DNA of 64,000 nt from Apoda limacodes (Eukaryota > Arthropoda > Insecta > Lepidoptera > Limacodidae): contig OX291546.1 in the NCBI GenBank assembly GCA_946406115.1, positions 13,013,019 through 13,077,018 of the forward strand, read 5' to 3'. Position numbers and translations under genes: made by a program. Shown piece by piece: positions 42,986 to 54,890 of this stretch (its first letter is position 1; each line of letters starts with the position of its first letter). The notes under the pieces were generated by a model. That model saw nothing but the letters and a program-made list of their open reading frames with translations. It was not told the origin of the DNA and searched no databases.

Positions 42986-44035
42986 TTATTATTATTCCTT
43001 AATATAGTTACTACTGGAAAAATTTACTGCAATAAACGCGGCTTTTGCCTAAATGGTTAAATTGCAAGAAGACAAATATTAGGTGTATCAAATCAAATAG
43101 TTATCAAACAGCAGAGAGAGATTTGTAGATACTTCACATGAATTAAGCAATTTTCTTAAGCAGTGACATATTGCGAATAAGTCTTTGTAGGCACTTAGGT
43201 AAACTAAGGATATTCTATAATGTCAAATATAAGATAAACTATTTATAATAATATTCTATATAACTGAAATACTTAATAGAATAAATAAATGTTATGTGAT
43301 GGTTCAAAGTTCAACAAACTGCTTCAGTTTATTACCAACTGTATGTGACCAGATTCATTGATAATAGATACCAATTCGTACCAAACCACTTTATTCTTTA
43401 TTGACCGATACCGTTAGAGGTTATGTCGTGTTGTGCGTGACTCTTATATCTGAGTCGTCCAGACCGACAAGCGGTCAATCGCCTATAAGCCGGCCTCCCC
43501 GAATAACTCCCGCTATTATTTCCTCAAACCAGGATAGAAAAGGGACAAACCTTTTTTTTTAAAATCTTTGTATTTGGATGTGGTATATCTAGTATATTAT
43601 TTATATTTTTTATTAAAATTTATATTATTTACTAGCTGAATCTAGGAATCCATTTTCCTCCCTTTCCCCTACCGATGCTTACCCTCCTTACTTATTTCAC
43701 CCCGAAAACATAAACTGCTGCTATTTGATTTTTTTTTATATAGGTTAACAACTGGACCACAGCGCATCCTATCGGGTCCAAATTTAGTAATTTCCTTTTT
43801 GGTACTAAACCGCCACATTAAAAAATATATGCCTAGTTTGTTTCTTACTCTGTGTTTTAACATTACAATCTTCTTACATGAATTACATTTTTTATATATA
43901 AAAAAGAACGGTACCGAACCCTCAGAGAGCGAATCATATTCATCCATTTTTATAGCTAAATAAGATCGTAGGTAAACCCATATTATTATGCAAGAGATAC
44001 TATGTTATAATATGTATAATATATTTTCTTCTTAG
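42986..44035. other. Interval with repeat-like scraps
   Basis: A GC-richer stretch at 43430-43545 ('agccggcctccccgaataac') and another at 43635-43780 ('cccctaccgatgcttaccc', 'gcatcctatcgggtcc') look like eroded repeats. A 92-codon minus-strand frame (43947-43669) has no domain. Confidence 0.3.
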
Positions 44036-44039
44036 AGTA

Positions 44040-44172
44040 ACCATCAGTCATAAACGAAGAAAGATTATTTCTATGTATGTAATTTATATTGTATTTATTA
44101 CTTCTATAAAGATTTTGTGTGTTTATATGATTGATGTACTAGGACTTTATAAGTCACTAGGAGTTGTATATG
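44040..44172 (+). mobile_element. SINE family H, headless body
   Basis: 'cagtcataaacgaagaaaga' and 'tgatgtactaggactttata', 'agtcactaggagttgtat' match the 3' half of the copy at 44939-45260. The tRNA-like head is absent. Confidence 0.65.
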
Positions 44173-44818
44173 TTATAGCCTTTTGATATGTAATATGAAT
44201 ATTGTCATATAGTTTGCCCTGTGGTTTCACCTGCGAGCTTGCGTGATAATGAAAGTTACGCGATGGTGAGTAATTTCAAATCTTAGTTTTAAAACAACAA
44301 TCTAACACCCCCTTTCCCTTACCTAATAAAGTAAGATTATATAGAAGAGATTGTAATTACTCATTTTGAATAATTGACAAATGAAGAATCCATCTACACC
44401 TTTGAATCTATTTCATTTTTTTTATATTTTAACAGATTTTATGCAGAAAGAAAGTTATTCTTAACTAACACGTTTACTTATCCAAAAAGGTACTCAATCG
44501 ATTCTTTTTATTTCTTGAAGAATAGCTTAAAGTTTCTTCCCCAATGCAAGCCTCGTGAATAACCTTGATATCTTCAGCGTCACCGTGGATTATTACGATT
44601 CGATGACATGTCGAATTCAAGATGATAGGGGACTTTGCCATTCTGTATTTACCTTACCTTATCTTATATAATTATATGTGTATATACCTCTAAAAATGTA
44701 TATTTTAAATAAAAAACTTGCATTTTGATTACTAAATTAATAGCAAAAGCTTTGCAGTTAGCTTTTATTTAATTCCCATAAGAATTTAACAATTCACTTA
44801 CTGAGAACTTATAAATTT
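44173..44818. other. AT-rich interval, nothing recognised
   Basis: No supported feature. Confidence 0.35.
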
Positions 44819-44862
44819 AATTACACTTAATTATTGCTAGTGAGCAATAATTAAGTGTAATT
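44819..44862. repeat. Perfect hairpin, 20-bp stem and 4-nt loop
   Basis: aattacacttaattattgct (44819-44838), loop agtg, then its exact reverse complement (44843-44862). AT-rich. It lies about 75 bp upstream of a family H SINE copy. Confidence 0.92.
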
Positions 44863-44938
44863 GTTTAATAAAAATCTAGTAAACGGTAAATAATTGTACT
44901 ATTTTAGTTTATCAATCAGTTACTATATTTATTTATAA

Positions 44939-45260
44939 TGTAGTTGGTATTTTCATCAGCCAGATCTGTGCCTCGATAGCTCAATAGGTAAAGCACTTAC
45001 ACAGACTGTGTGAAGTTGCACGTTCAAGTCCTGGCTAGAGTTTAATCTTGACTTCGTCTTTGTTATGGAAATATTTATTTACATTGATGATATAGCCATA
45101 GATAATAGATATGGCATAAATATTTTCTGCTAAGACTCTAACCTTCAGGGAGTCATAAACGAAGAAAGATTTCTATGTATTTATATCGTATTTCTTATAT
45201 CTACGAAGATTTTAAGATTTATGTACTAGGACTTTAGAAGTCACTATGAGTTGTATGTGA
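44939..45260 (+). mobile_element. SINE family H, full copy
   Basis: Leader 'tagttggtattttcatcagc', head 'gcctcgatagctcaatagg' (A box region) and 'cgttcaagtcctggct' (B box), then 'tcttgacttcgtctttgtta', 'ggaaatatttatttacattg', 'gtcataaacgaagaaagatt' and 'actaggactttagaagtcac'. A pol III-transcribed retroelement is inferred from the head. No functional tRNA fold. Confidence 0.72.
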
Positions 45261-45290
45261 CGTTCGTAACGAGCGTATTTCCAAAACAAA

Positions 45291-45441
45291 GATGTAGTTG
45301 GGATTTTCATCAGCCAGGCTTGTGCCTCGGTAGCTCAATTGGTAGAGCACTTACACGGAATGTAAGGAGTATCAGGTTCGAGTCCTAGCTTAAGTTTAAT
45401 CTTTTAACTGCATCTTTGTTAGAAAATATTAATTTACATCA
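45291..45441 (+). mobile_element. SINE family H, head and 5' body
   Basis: It repeats the leader ('tagttgggattttcatcagc') and head ('cctcggtagctcaattggta', 'atcaggttcgagtcctagc'), then stops after 'gcatctttgttagaaaatat'. The D-arm and anticodon stem (cttac/gtaag) pair well. The acceptor ends do not, so it is a tRNA-like SINE head rather than a tRNA gene. Confidence 0.68.
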
Positions 45442-45689
45442 ACTATTAAATTTAAATTAAATTTTATGTGTGATACTATATTTAAATTGTGTTTATTTTT
45501 TTTCTTCATTGCCTCTCCAAATGAGTACATAATATTTAAAAATTCTCTACGTTCGCTACATTTCTCTATTTCATAAATCAACACGAGAGCGCTCAGAAGT
45601 AATTTCAATTCATCTTCTAAGACAGTTCAATGAACTACGTGTAATTTAACCGAACCTACTTCTGGATGTCACTAAACAAAATAAATAGG
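45442..45689. other. AT-rich interval, nothing recognised
   Basis: No supported feature. Confidence 0.35.
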
Positions 45690-45790
45690 AATAATGTAGT
45701 GACGATAACTCCGTCGGATCAGAAATAGACGGTCACCCCATGTGCCCTGCGCGAACTTCACAAACTTCCCAATGTTTATTTTTACCACCA
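45690..45790. promoter_or_regulatory. GC-richer island
   Basis: It contains 'ataactccgtcggatcagaa' and 'tcaccccatgtgccctgcg'. No repeat partner in the window. Candidate non-coding element. Confidence 0.18.
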
Positions 45791-46062
45791 CCTATCTTAT
45801 TGTTTTCGGAAACACTGGAGAAAATTTAAAAAGAGTTTTTCTCTGACCTTTGTATTCCCAAGAAATTAAACATTTTTTCCTAGCTTTCGGAGTTAAAACA
45901 AATAGAAAGTTTTGTGTTAAAAAAAACAATAAAGAAGGAAAACTATCAACAGGCAGACATCGATTAGTTAGTCAAAATAATTATTTTTTGAAAAATAAAT
46001 TTAGTACGAACTCAAGATTTTAGTTAAAATTAATTAAAGCATAGAGTTGAGCCATACGCGAA

Positions 46063-46229
46063 CAGGGACCTTATTGGGAACAGTCTCGAGTTATTGGCAG
46101 TCTGAAATTCCAGACAAAAATAAATGGAAGTCTGACTTACCTCTCGAAACCTGTGAATGTACTTGCATACATTTTGCTCTCGAATTCCAGAGTCCGAATA
46201 GCTCAAGACTGTTCCCAATAAGATCCCAG
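46063..46229. mobile_element. MITE family E, copy 2
   Basis: Inverted ends: 'agggaccttattgggaacag' then 'tctcgagttattggcagtct' at the left, against 'gaatagctcaagactgttcc' then 'caataagatccca' at the right. They match the ends at 18537-18675; the centre differs. It is short and non-coding. Confidence 0.78.
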
Positions 46230-48215
46230 GACTCTTAATTATATTTTGAATAGTTAAAGTAGAAATCCTCATTTATACTATAAATATGAGTAAATTACCT
46301 CACATTTATAAATTAAAATATTGCTTTAACATTCTCGGAAGCAAAGCTAAGTTACTTTTAGCTACCTACTATTTTGCTTTTGTTTATATTGCTTAGTAAA
46401 ATTCGCCATTAAACTATTACAGTTCGTTAATCTATGTTTTTTTTAATCTGAAGATAATATTATACTAAATCTCTCTATACATGGCATATAGTAAAGTTCC
46501 CCGTCGCGCCTGGCTGTCTGGTCTGTCTGTCTTTTGCACGATTTTCTCCGTGAACCTACAGAAATTTATTCGGGTTTTTTAAAATAAACAAAGTCTTCTA
46601 GGAGGATGATTGTGGGTTCTGTCAGTATTATACAATAATTAATAAAACACAATACAAATTCACTCTAAAATTACCATAAGTAGGTATTTTGTTTAAAAGT
46701 GTCATTCATTAATTAATGTTAATTGCATATGGATGCAATGCACAATCGTGCAACATGTAGCTAACTAATACCATGTAGATCTATGCGGCTTAAGAGGAAT
46801 GCAATGTTCACACATGCAGGTTGGTAATGTATGCGAGCCGTCCAGGCGTTACTTCAAATCATCATGTCATTAAAATGCAAATGGCTACCCTTTGCTGCCC
46901 TCGGACGTGTCAGACCAATTATGTCTTTAATATCTAATATCAACTGAAAATTATGGGTTAAAAATCATTGTTAGATAATAAAAGTGACACTTTTTATATT
47001 TTTGCGACATTTTTTTAAATAAAATTTGTACAGAACAATATTATGTCGATAATCGATATATATAAATGTAAAAGTTATGTTTTGCTTAGTTATTTATAAA
47101 AAAAAACGATAAGTAGGAACTTTACCTACCGTCTTCCCGTCCCTATTCTTACCTCCATAGTCTGTTTTCCTCCATGTTCCACAATCACATGTATTATTTA
47201 AGTTTTATTTCTATGCTACAGAGATACTAGGTATAAATGTGTAATTTTCCGTTATTATAAACCGACTTAAAAAAAGGATAAGATTCACAATTGGGTTGTA
47301 TGTTTTTTTTAGTTATAGTAAAATAAATAACGTTTCTTTCAGTGTATTATACTTGTTTTTATTTTTGTGAAAAAAACACTAATTCAGAAATATAGTAAAT
47401 ACAAAGGGTATTGAAAATATACGACAGTTTATATTTTGACTGTCGATGAAAAGTCGAAAATAAAAGTTTTACGTAAAAAAAATCAATGTTTATTAGTTTA
47501 TATCTGGTTTATTTTAATGCAATTTTTTAACTTAAGAGACCGTCTAAACCTGTCAATTATATGATATACTAAAATAAACACAATACGTTACCTTCCAATA
47601 CCTACCTACAAATACTAAGCTGATTATCGGCTTTAATGGTTCTATACCACGAGCCAGCACAAAAGGGCATTGAGCCAGCAACAGTTTAATTCGAAATATC
47701 TATAGGCTTAATGAGCCGCGACTGGTTGTGGTGCTATTTAAAGCGTTCCTGGTCAAAGTCAAAGTATTGGTTCATAATTCTATGATATACGATCAATAAG
47801 AAACTGAAAGTACCTAGTTTTTATAGAAAAAAAAAGGCAGGATTGACCTTAAATCTTTGTTAATTTATGGATGTTAGTAGGCCTTTCCCAGACTTTATCA
47901 TCATTTTCAATCTGACCGCAAGCTACTTAATAATCGCTACAATATTAACTCATATTGAGTCGAATTTGTGAACAAAACTTTAAAGGCTGAATAATGTGAA
48001 ATACCTTGCCCTCGCACGCGCAAAGTCCCATTACGGGTTGTAGCGTATGAAGCACCTCATTAACTAACTAACCGGACGCGCGATTAGTTAACCAAAAAAA
48101 AAGTCTAGAATATATATGTTACTTTTTCAGTTTCTACGCAATAAACAAATTTTATTCTATTTCACATTGCAAAGTGCGAAACAGGGTGCAATCTTATCAT
48201 CAAACGTACAATGGC
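46230..48215. other. AT-rich interval with repeat scraps
   Basis: 'ttccccgtcgcgcctggctg' at about 46497 followed by TCTG repeats, and 'aaccgacttaaaaaaaggat' at 47261-47280 are repeat ends. No exon, RNA gene or complete element was identified. Confidence 0.35.
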
Positions 48216-48221
48216 CCTATC

Positions 48222-48266
48222 ATGAGGCTAAGTGCGGAAAACATAAGTCCAACAAACTAACTAACT
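48222..48266 (-). repeat. Short repeat shared with 31041-31081
   Basis: The reverse complement of this segment reads 'agttagttagtttgttggac', then 'atgttttccgcacttagcc', matching the plus strand at 31041-31081 except for a 3-bp gap and one base. Confidence 0.6.
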
Positions 48267-48288
48267 AGTGCAATCTTGTTTAAACCAA

Positions 48289-48393
48289 ACTATCTCCGTG
48301 CCAAATTACATCTAAATCGGTACAGCGGTTTAAGCGTGAAGAGGTAACAGACAGACAAAGTTACTTTCGCATTAAAATATTAGTATGGATATA
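48289..48393 (-). repeat. Family G repeat, 5' part in minus orientation
   Basis: 'gtgccaaattacatctaaat', 'cggtacagcggtttaagcgt', 'gacagacaaagttactttcg' and 'aatattagtatgg' are the reverse complement of the start of 22186-22345. Confidence 0.6.
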
Positions 48394-48524
48394 TACAATA
48401 AAGCTCTTATTTATATCTTCCAAACTACATATTAATACACTTTATTGTGGTCACGAGAGAATGCAATTTAGTTAAAACCCTCGTTTCATCCACACCATAC
48501 TATGTAAAATGGAGTATAGTAAGT

Positions 48525-48640
48525 GCGATTGAACCGCCTCAATTGAAACCACAACTTTATGCTCGCCGGACGGAACTGCGTTGTCTCTCGTCTCTACATC
48601 CGGCAACCGCGCTGTACACGATCCGACCATTATCTAGAAA
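48525..48640. promoter_or_regulatory. GC-richer island with an open plus-strand frame
   Basis: It contains 'atgctcgccggacggaactg' and 'catccggcaaccgcgctg'. A plus-strand frame (48447-48755) passes through it but has no domain. Candidate exon piece or regulatory element; nothing decides between them. Confidence 0.22.
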
Positions 48641-49975
48641 TGATTTACTTTTTGTTCGTTTGAAGAAATGTAGTCTAATTTACATCCGGATGAATGCCAC
48701 AAAGATTCCACATTTACTGTTAATTTCGACTACAGAGTACCTTAATGTTTTCTAAAACAAACAACCCATTCTGAAAACCTTAATAAATAAAACATAGAAA
48801 CCAAACAAAATATAAATACTTAAACTAAATAAATACAACGTGTGTTTGAATTAGGTTTATGATTATGGTTATGATCTGCCTCAAAACTGTGTTAAACTTT
48901 GACTTTTATTGGTACAAAAAGGTATATTGAATTTTCTTTTCTACACACGTCTCATATCTTTTAGGAGAGGCCACAAGTATATTGGTGCCAAAAACAGCAG
49001 CATATGTAAAACGCAAAGTTTATCTGTATATTATTACCCGACTGTGCGATGCAAAGGAAGGGTAATGTGTCTATCAGCCTATGTATGTTTGTTGCTTTGT
49101 GACACTCTACAGACCAAACGCATGGACCGATTTTCAAAATTCTTACGTCAATCGATTTTTCTTAATCTTGCAAGTGTCACTTAAGATATGATAGAAATCA
49201 AAATACAATATGGCGATAACCGAAAGCCATATTGTAAAAAAGAAAGAAATGAAAGTCGACGAACTATGTCAAGTGCCCCACTCATTTTGAAATCATCTTT
49301 AGGTTTGTCTCATCATTTTTCAATATGAAATTCTCGCTTGGATCTTCATCCTTATGATGAATAATGATTTAGACCACCGCAAACTACTTAATAATCACCA
49401 CAATAAATTGACAAGATTTCGATATTTACTCTGGTATTATTCTGACTGAAAAGTGTCAAATAAAAATAAATAAATTAAAAAATCATAAACCCAAAAATAA
49501 CTATAAATAAAAACTAAAAAGAGATCGAGGTCGAAACCTATTACAAATCTAGGCCGGCTCAAATCTTCCCAATAATGGGTCTCAACTCAACTGTTGAAGT
49601 CGCTATGTTCCCCGCATTAGAATTATCATTATTGGACTTTTTTTGCTCTTTTCATTTTTTATTTATAGTTAATTTTTACGCCGTTGAGTTTTTGAATTTT
49701 GAACTTTGTTTTTAGCTTACCAGTAACTTATAAATTTCTGAAATTCATTTTGATGTGAATTTTATGATGTATTCAATTTATCCCTTAATCTTTAAATGTT
49801 ACCTACAACTATTTTTAGCTGATTTTAACATGCTAGTGACAACATCTTGTTTAATAAAAAATAAATTACCTACCATGATGCAGATGTTAATTTAATTATC
49901 TACTGTATAACCTAGGTTAAAAAAACGAAAACTTATAGGTGCACTGTGACTTTAACTAAACCTCATTTTAATACA
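48641..49975. other. AT-rich interval with repeat scraps
   Basis: 'gcatggaccgattttcaaaa' at about 49121 is a typical fragment of a dispersed repeat. No gene recognised. Confidence 0.3.
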
Positions 49976-49979
49976 ATGA

Positions 49980-50135
49980 AATTGTACTGTTAAAATTACA
50001 GAACTCGGTGCGGGCCTTGCGTGTAGGTTTCGAGATTAGACGGGCTGCAGACGAAGGTTTGCGGGCGAGAGGTAAAGTACAAGGGAGGGGGACTAATCGC
50101 CTCTGACAAGTTCCTGATGAGAATCTCCGTCCCGA
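49980..50135. promoter_or_regulatory. GC-richer island
   Basis: It contains 'ggtgcgggccttgcgtgtag', 'gacgggctgcagacgaag' and 'gggaggggga'. A 60-codon minus-strand frame begins at ATG 50150 (MKLNMSGRRFSSG) but has no domain or donor. Candidate promoter or first exon. Confidence 0.25.
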
Positions 50136-50401
50136 CATATTCAGTTTCATGTTGGTATTATACTATTAATTCCTAAAGGATTTAACTATTACATAGTCTA
50201 TTTTTAGTAGCATTTATAGTCGTAGCAGCAGCATAGTAGTTTTAAGCAGTTAACAATTGCTGTTTTAAGATTTTTTTATTATTATATTTATATTGTTCTA
50301 CAGTAAACTACTTCAATTAGATGTTAATAGTAATAGGTATAAATGACACCGAATGTAACCTTGAGTGCAACGATTACATCATAATAATATTATTTTGTTG
50401 G

Positions 50402-50580
50402 TTTGTTTTTTTGTTTGTTTGTAACTCAATCACGCCACAACGAAGCATCGACTTTGGCAAAAATTTGGGACAGAGATAGTTGAAGAGACGGTAAAGCACA
50501 TTGGCATCTTGGAAAAGTCAAAAGTTCCTACGGCAATAAATATAAACGAAATCCACTTGAACGAACTAAACATACATTTA
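50402..50580 (+). repeat. Dispersed repeat fragment
   Basis: GTTT repeats, then 'tcacgccacaacgaagcatc', 'aatttgggacagagatag', resembling 'gccacaacggaacgatttgg...gaaatttggcatggagatag' of family G. Confidence 0.4.
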
Positions 50581-50682
50581 ATGCTTCCTTTCTCACATCA
50601 TCACATGCGGATAAACAAATTTGGGGTGGGCACAGTCAAATCTTGTTGATAATATGTATTATATAAATGTTTCGTTTAGTAT

Positions 50683-50765
50683 ATATGTTTGTCCAGTGCA
50701 GGAATCGAACCCACACCCTCTGCACAGAGGCTGACCACACTACCAACTAGGCTGCGAGGGAGTCT
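50683..50765 (-). mobile_element. SINE family C, head fragment
   Basis: 'atgtttgtccagtgcaggaa', 'tcgaacccacaccctctgc' and 'accaactaggctgcgaggga' match the tRNA-like head of 27147-27394 in the same orientation. The body is missing. Confidence 0.75.
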
Positions 50766-51470
50766 ATAATATACAATAAATAAAATTAAATTAAATTTTT
50801 CAGTTCATTTTTCCAAAACTAGCTTCCAGTCTAAAATCAAAAATATTTTGATTCTTTATAATATTGTGGATGACGCTTTTAAATAATAATGCGAAATATT
50901 TGACCTCGTTTCGTTATTATAATACTTTTAACTGGCTAAAACACTGTATTATTTACTACTGTATTTTGTAGCCAGTATTGTAACATACGGAACACTTTAC
51001 TAATTGTGTAAATTCAACTTACCTACCTTTGGCCAATAGATTAGACAACATTTTTTTTTATTTCTTGTCAATGTTTAACACAGAATGAACATTTACAAAT
51101 ATTGGCATAAAAACAAGCAACCTTTACGTGAAAAAAGTATATTTATTTAGTAGAGCTATATAAATTACGTATTAACGAACTACATAGTTGAATGAAACAG
51201 CACGTTTGTTTACATACAATCAGTACACGCTCGTAAAAGCAACAAACTTTTTAACATCAATGAACTCCACATAGTACTTCTATGTACTACAACTACATAT
51301 GGTTAAAACAATAAAAAAGTCGTCATTGAAATTATCACTATTTACCGTAATAAACACATCACTCACACAATCATAAAACACAATATAAAAACAGTTTTCC
51401 ATCCATTACTGGCTGATTAACAAAACTTTCAGTAACATAAAGCGAAAAGTTCAATGCAATCAAGCATTTG
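50766..51470. other. AT-rich interval, nothing recognised
   Basis: No supported feature. Confidence 0.35.
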
Positions 51471-51474
51471 ATTT

Positions 51475-51665
51475 CCCGCCTAAATGCGAAGGCTTTAGGG
51501 GAAGCCGGTAGTTCCGCGTTCGTCCTGTAGAGCGCACGGCACGCGACTGGGGCGGCCGCGGGCGGATCGATTCCGCCCTGTCGTTGTAAACCCAAACCCG
51601 GACCTAACAACCCAATGTCCCGCGGGGATGCAGATGCACGCAACTACCGTGATGCTGGATGCGAC
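51475..51665. promoter_or_regulatory. CpG-rich island, candidate promoter or first exon
   Basis: The most GC-rich stretch in the right half: 'gggcggccgcgggcggatcg', 'gcacggcacgcgactgg' and 'cccaatgtcccgcgggg'. Flanks are strongly AT-rich. A minus-strand frame (51643-51371) spans it without a known domain. The island could be a promoter with an untranslated exon of a minus-strand transcript. Confidence 0.28.
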
Positions 51666-52318
51666 TCCGTTATGAATTACTTACGTTATGACTTGTGACA
51701 TACAACATTAGTTACGTTACTACGGTAGTAGTTTATTGAGTAATGTCGAGCCGTAGAGATTCCTTTTAAATCTATGAGTAGATAGGGCTTCCATTGCTAC
51801 TAAAAAAAAAAAACTAATTCAGCCAGTGTAATTTAAAACATCTTTATCAACTTGAGGCTTCAATGCAATATTTACAAATATTTGTAGGTTAGTCAGCTAA
51901 GTTAATTATCAGGGAAACAATTTAAAAACGATTATACTGAGATGTTAATCGTATGTGATTTTCATTACGTACCGTTAAGTACCTAAATCCTGTAAATAAA
52001 CTAAAGCAAAAACACCTTAACGCGTTACTAAGGGAAATAAAAATAGTAAACTTAGACTTCTAGAAAAAAAACCTCGAATACAAATATCCAATTCTTCCAA
52101 AGAGTCTTCGTTTTAATATTTAGATTCAAATTTCTATATTAGCTTGTAGATCCAACAGATTAGATAAATTTACCATCATCAAATAGTTCCTGACTAAATT
52201 AAAAAACATTATTGATTGTAGGAACCAAAATATTATTATCGAAAAGAATTGGTAAAATTAAACTCTTAGTCATAGTTTTTTTTTGTAAAATTCAACTAAT
52301 ATTATAAATGTCAAAGAT
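51666..52318. other. AT-rich interval, nothing recognised
   Basis: No supported feature. Confidence 0.35.
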
Positions 52319-52320
52319 TG

Positions 52321-52349
52321 TCAGTGTGTGTGTGTGTGTGTGTGTGTGT
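52321..52349. repeat. (GT)n microsatellite
   Basis: About 14 uninterrupted GT units within a repeat fragment (52300-52400) that continues 'tatgccacaacaatagaacg'. Confidence 0.9.
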
Positions 52350-52399
52350 AAATATGTTTTTTACTCCTTTATGCCACAACAATAGAACGGATTTCGCTT

Positions 52400-54888
52400 T
52401 GAAAGATTATTGAATTGGTAAAAGATTATTGAATATCTGAATGAACCCAAAAATATTCGCATATAAATTATGTCAGTAATCAGACTGTTTCATAAGCCTT
52501 AGAACAGTATAGTCTATTTTCTTACATGTCAAACGTCAAAAAAACAAATTTATTATTAGTATGTAATATCAGTAAGCGAATTATCATAAATTCTTATAAG
52601 ATTAAGTAATTATCAGCCAAGCTAGCAATAACTTCTAAAGACAAATAGACAAGTCAACGGAATAAATCAAAATTTAGCTGAATAACGAATATTTCTCGAC
52701 TAAAGCGCATAGGCTCCCTCTAGTAGTATTTCTTGTCACTTTTGTTTAGCTTACATCTCAGCAGTGACAAATTGAATAGCGACACAAGACGTACGTATTC
52801 GAATTGAAGCACGACAGGGCATCTATTTGAGGTGACTGTCCCTTTGAACATCGGATTGAATTACTGAAAGTGCAGCGGCTGAAGGAATTGGCAATGCTCT
52901 GTCTTTAACCTACGCGAACGATATGTACATATTCTTAGATAGATACATTGCAGGTTTCAACTTGTCATATTAATATTAAGGCCTGATTGCAAAATGTGTC
53001 AAATATTCCAGTTCACTATACAAATTCGGCATTTCAAGAGTAAAAATGTACGCGCAAAAGTAAAAATGCATGCTTATGCATACTCTCATGGAACTCAAGA
53101 GGTTTAACAGAACTTACATAAGTTAAGAGTTAAGTACTCGGACACATTTCATTCCCAAACTTCTGAGTCAAATGGGTCTGATTGTATGTAACAAATATTT
53201 TTTACATAAAGAAAATCTATCTTGGCATTGTTATTATAAAACTTAATGTGTAAAAATCCCAAGCACCATCTCATAGCAGTTCGAAACATTTAAAAATAAC
53301 CATCAATAAAAGGATATGAATGTTTAAGAACTAAAGTAAAAGGCTATACCACCTAAGTTAAATTTTTAATTTTTTTTTTGGCAAAGGTTTACCGGATTAG
53401 CTGAGCAGATCCCATTAAAATGTAATGGCTGTGTCCTTCGGAATATGGTTCAAACCCTGAAAAACGTGAAAACACGACAAATTAACTTTTGTTCGATAGA
53501 AAAAATCCTAAACTGCCTCTTTTTACTTTTTCAAAGAATCTTCAAAGTTCTAAGATCTATTAGTTTACAACTTTGCTAAAGTATAACTATGATAGTGCTT
53601 TAATCCATGAGAAATGATATTTTTTGATTACAATTATGTAAAATAAACTATTAACTTATTTCATGTATCTTAATAAATCTCAGTGAGTTGAAATGAAGAT
53701 GTCATCCTTATTTTTACTCAAGTTTTCTGTCCCGCAGTACTGCCTTCCAGGGAAGGTTCTTATATCTGAAGATAATTATGATAAAAGCTCAGGTCAGTCA
53801 GCAAGGTCACTTATTAAACCCACATTATTATTTGCCAATGCCACATTTTTTTTTGTATATTTCTAAAGAAAGAAAAAAAAGCTACGACTATTCAGCCAAA
53901 AAATTTAAGCAGAGTTAGGTACTAATATATTTTTTAACATAAAAAGAAGGTAAATAAAATTGAAATTGCGGAAGAGACAAAAAAAGGTTTCCAATTTCCA
54001 ACAGACAAAAATATACCATTAATATCAACTGTAATGTGTCCTTGAAATAAGTATGCAGGGAAACAGAAACTGTTTTTTACTGTAAAAACTACTTAAGCTT
54101 ACTGCAACATTAGACAGATGAAAATGCATTTCAGTAAACCGGCTTACCTCTCCACTGTCTCTTTATTTCCAGAGGGAGCTTTACAGAACCTTTAAAGGAT
54201 TGTTGCAGTTCAAGATGAAAGGATATTTCCGTTAAATTTCACCGGAATATTATTTCTTTCATCTTTTCTTTGGTTTACAGTTCTTACGAGCAACTTTCAC
54301 TTTTAAGTTTCGTAATTGAAAACGATTCTATTTCTTTTATTTACTACTTTGTACCATAAGAATAATAATATATGTTTGTTTATAAAAAAAATAAGGTCAA
54401 CTAAATAATCTTAAATTATTTAAATAGGTATAATAGTAAAATATGAAATAAACTAGTAAAAATACTGAAATTAAAACTGTTTTTTGTTACCTCAATTAAT
54501 TAAAGTAAAACAAATAATTGAACAACTTTGTTAAACGAAAGTTTATTACGAAAAGTTTGAAACTGCAATAAATTTGGTATTTGCGCATTCGGAACTAGAT
54601 AAGTAGTTGAAATGTTTTCGAGTTTTTGCAAATTTTTTTAAACTCAAAAATACCTAAAAACACAATTATCTTTGACGATAGCTTTTTTATGTAGTAACTA
54701 TGGACAAATATAAATTGCTTTATTTAAACGTATTGTTTGAATTAAAACGATAAAATTTCTATTTTAAACAACTATGTGTATTTAAATTCTAGATTTTTCG
54801 TTTTATAGTGAATTGGCATGTTGTAACTAATACTACATCATAGTAACAATTATTACCACAGACTATATAATTTTAAACTAGCTATTAC
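52400..54888. other. Long AT-rich interval, nothing recognised
   Basis: A weak tRNA-like arrangement at 53398-53458 ('ggattagctgagcag', 'ggttcaaaccctg') is the only motif noted. No exon, complete repeat or RNA gene supported. Confidence 0.3.
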
Positions 54889-54890
54889 TA

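Noticed and set aside
45326..45396. Functional tRNA gene
   Set aside because: The D-arm and anticodon stem pair, but the acceptor ends do not, T33 is missing, and near copies recur nearby with the same repeat body. It is a SINE head.
48447..48755. 102-codon plus-strand frame as an exon
   Set aside because: No convincing acceptor, donor or domain; the GC-richer centre is reported as an island instead.
53398..53458. tRNA-like element
   Set aside because: Only weak A- and B-box resemblance with no second copy and no fold.
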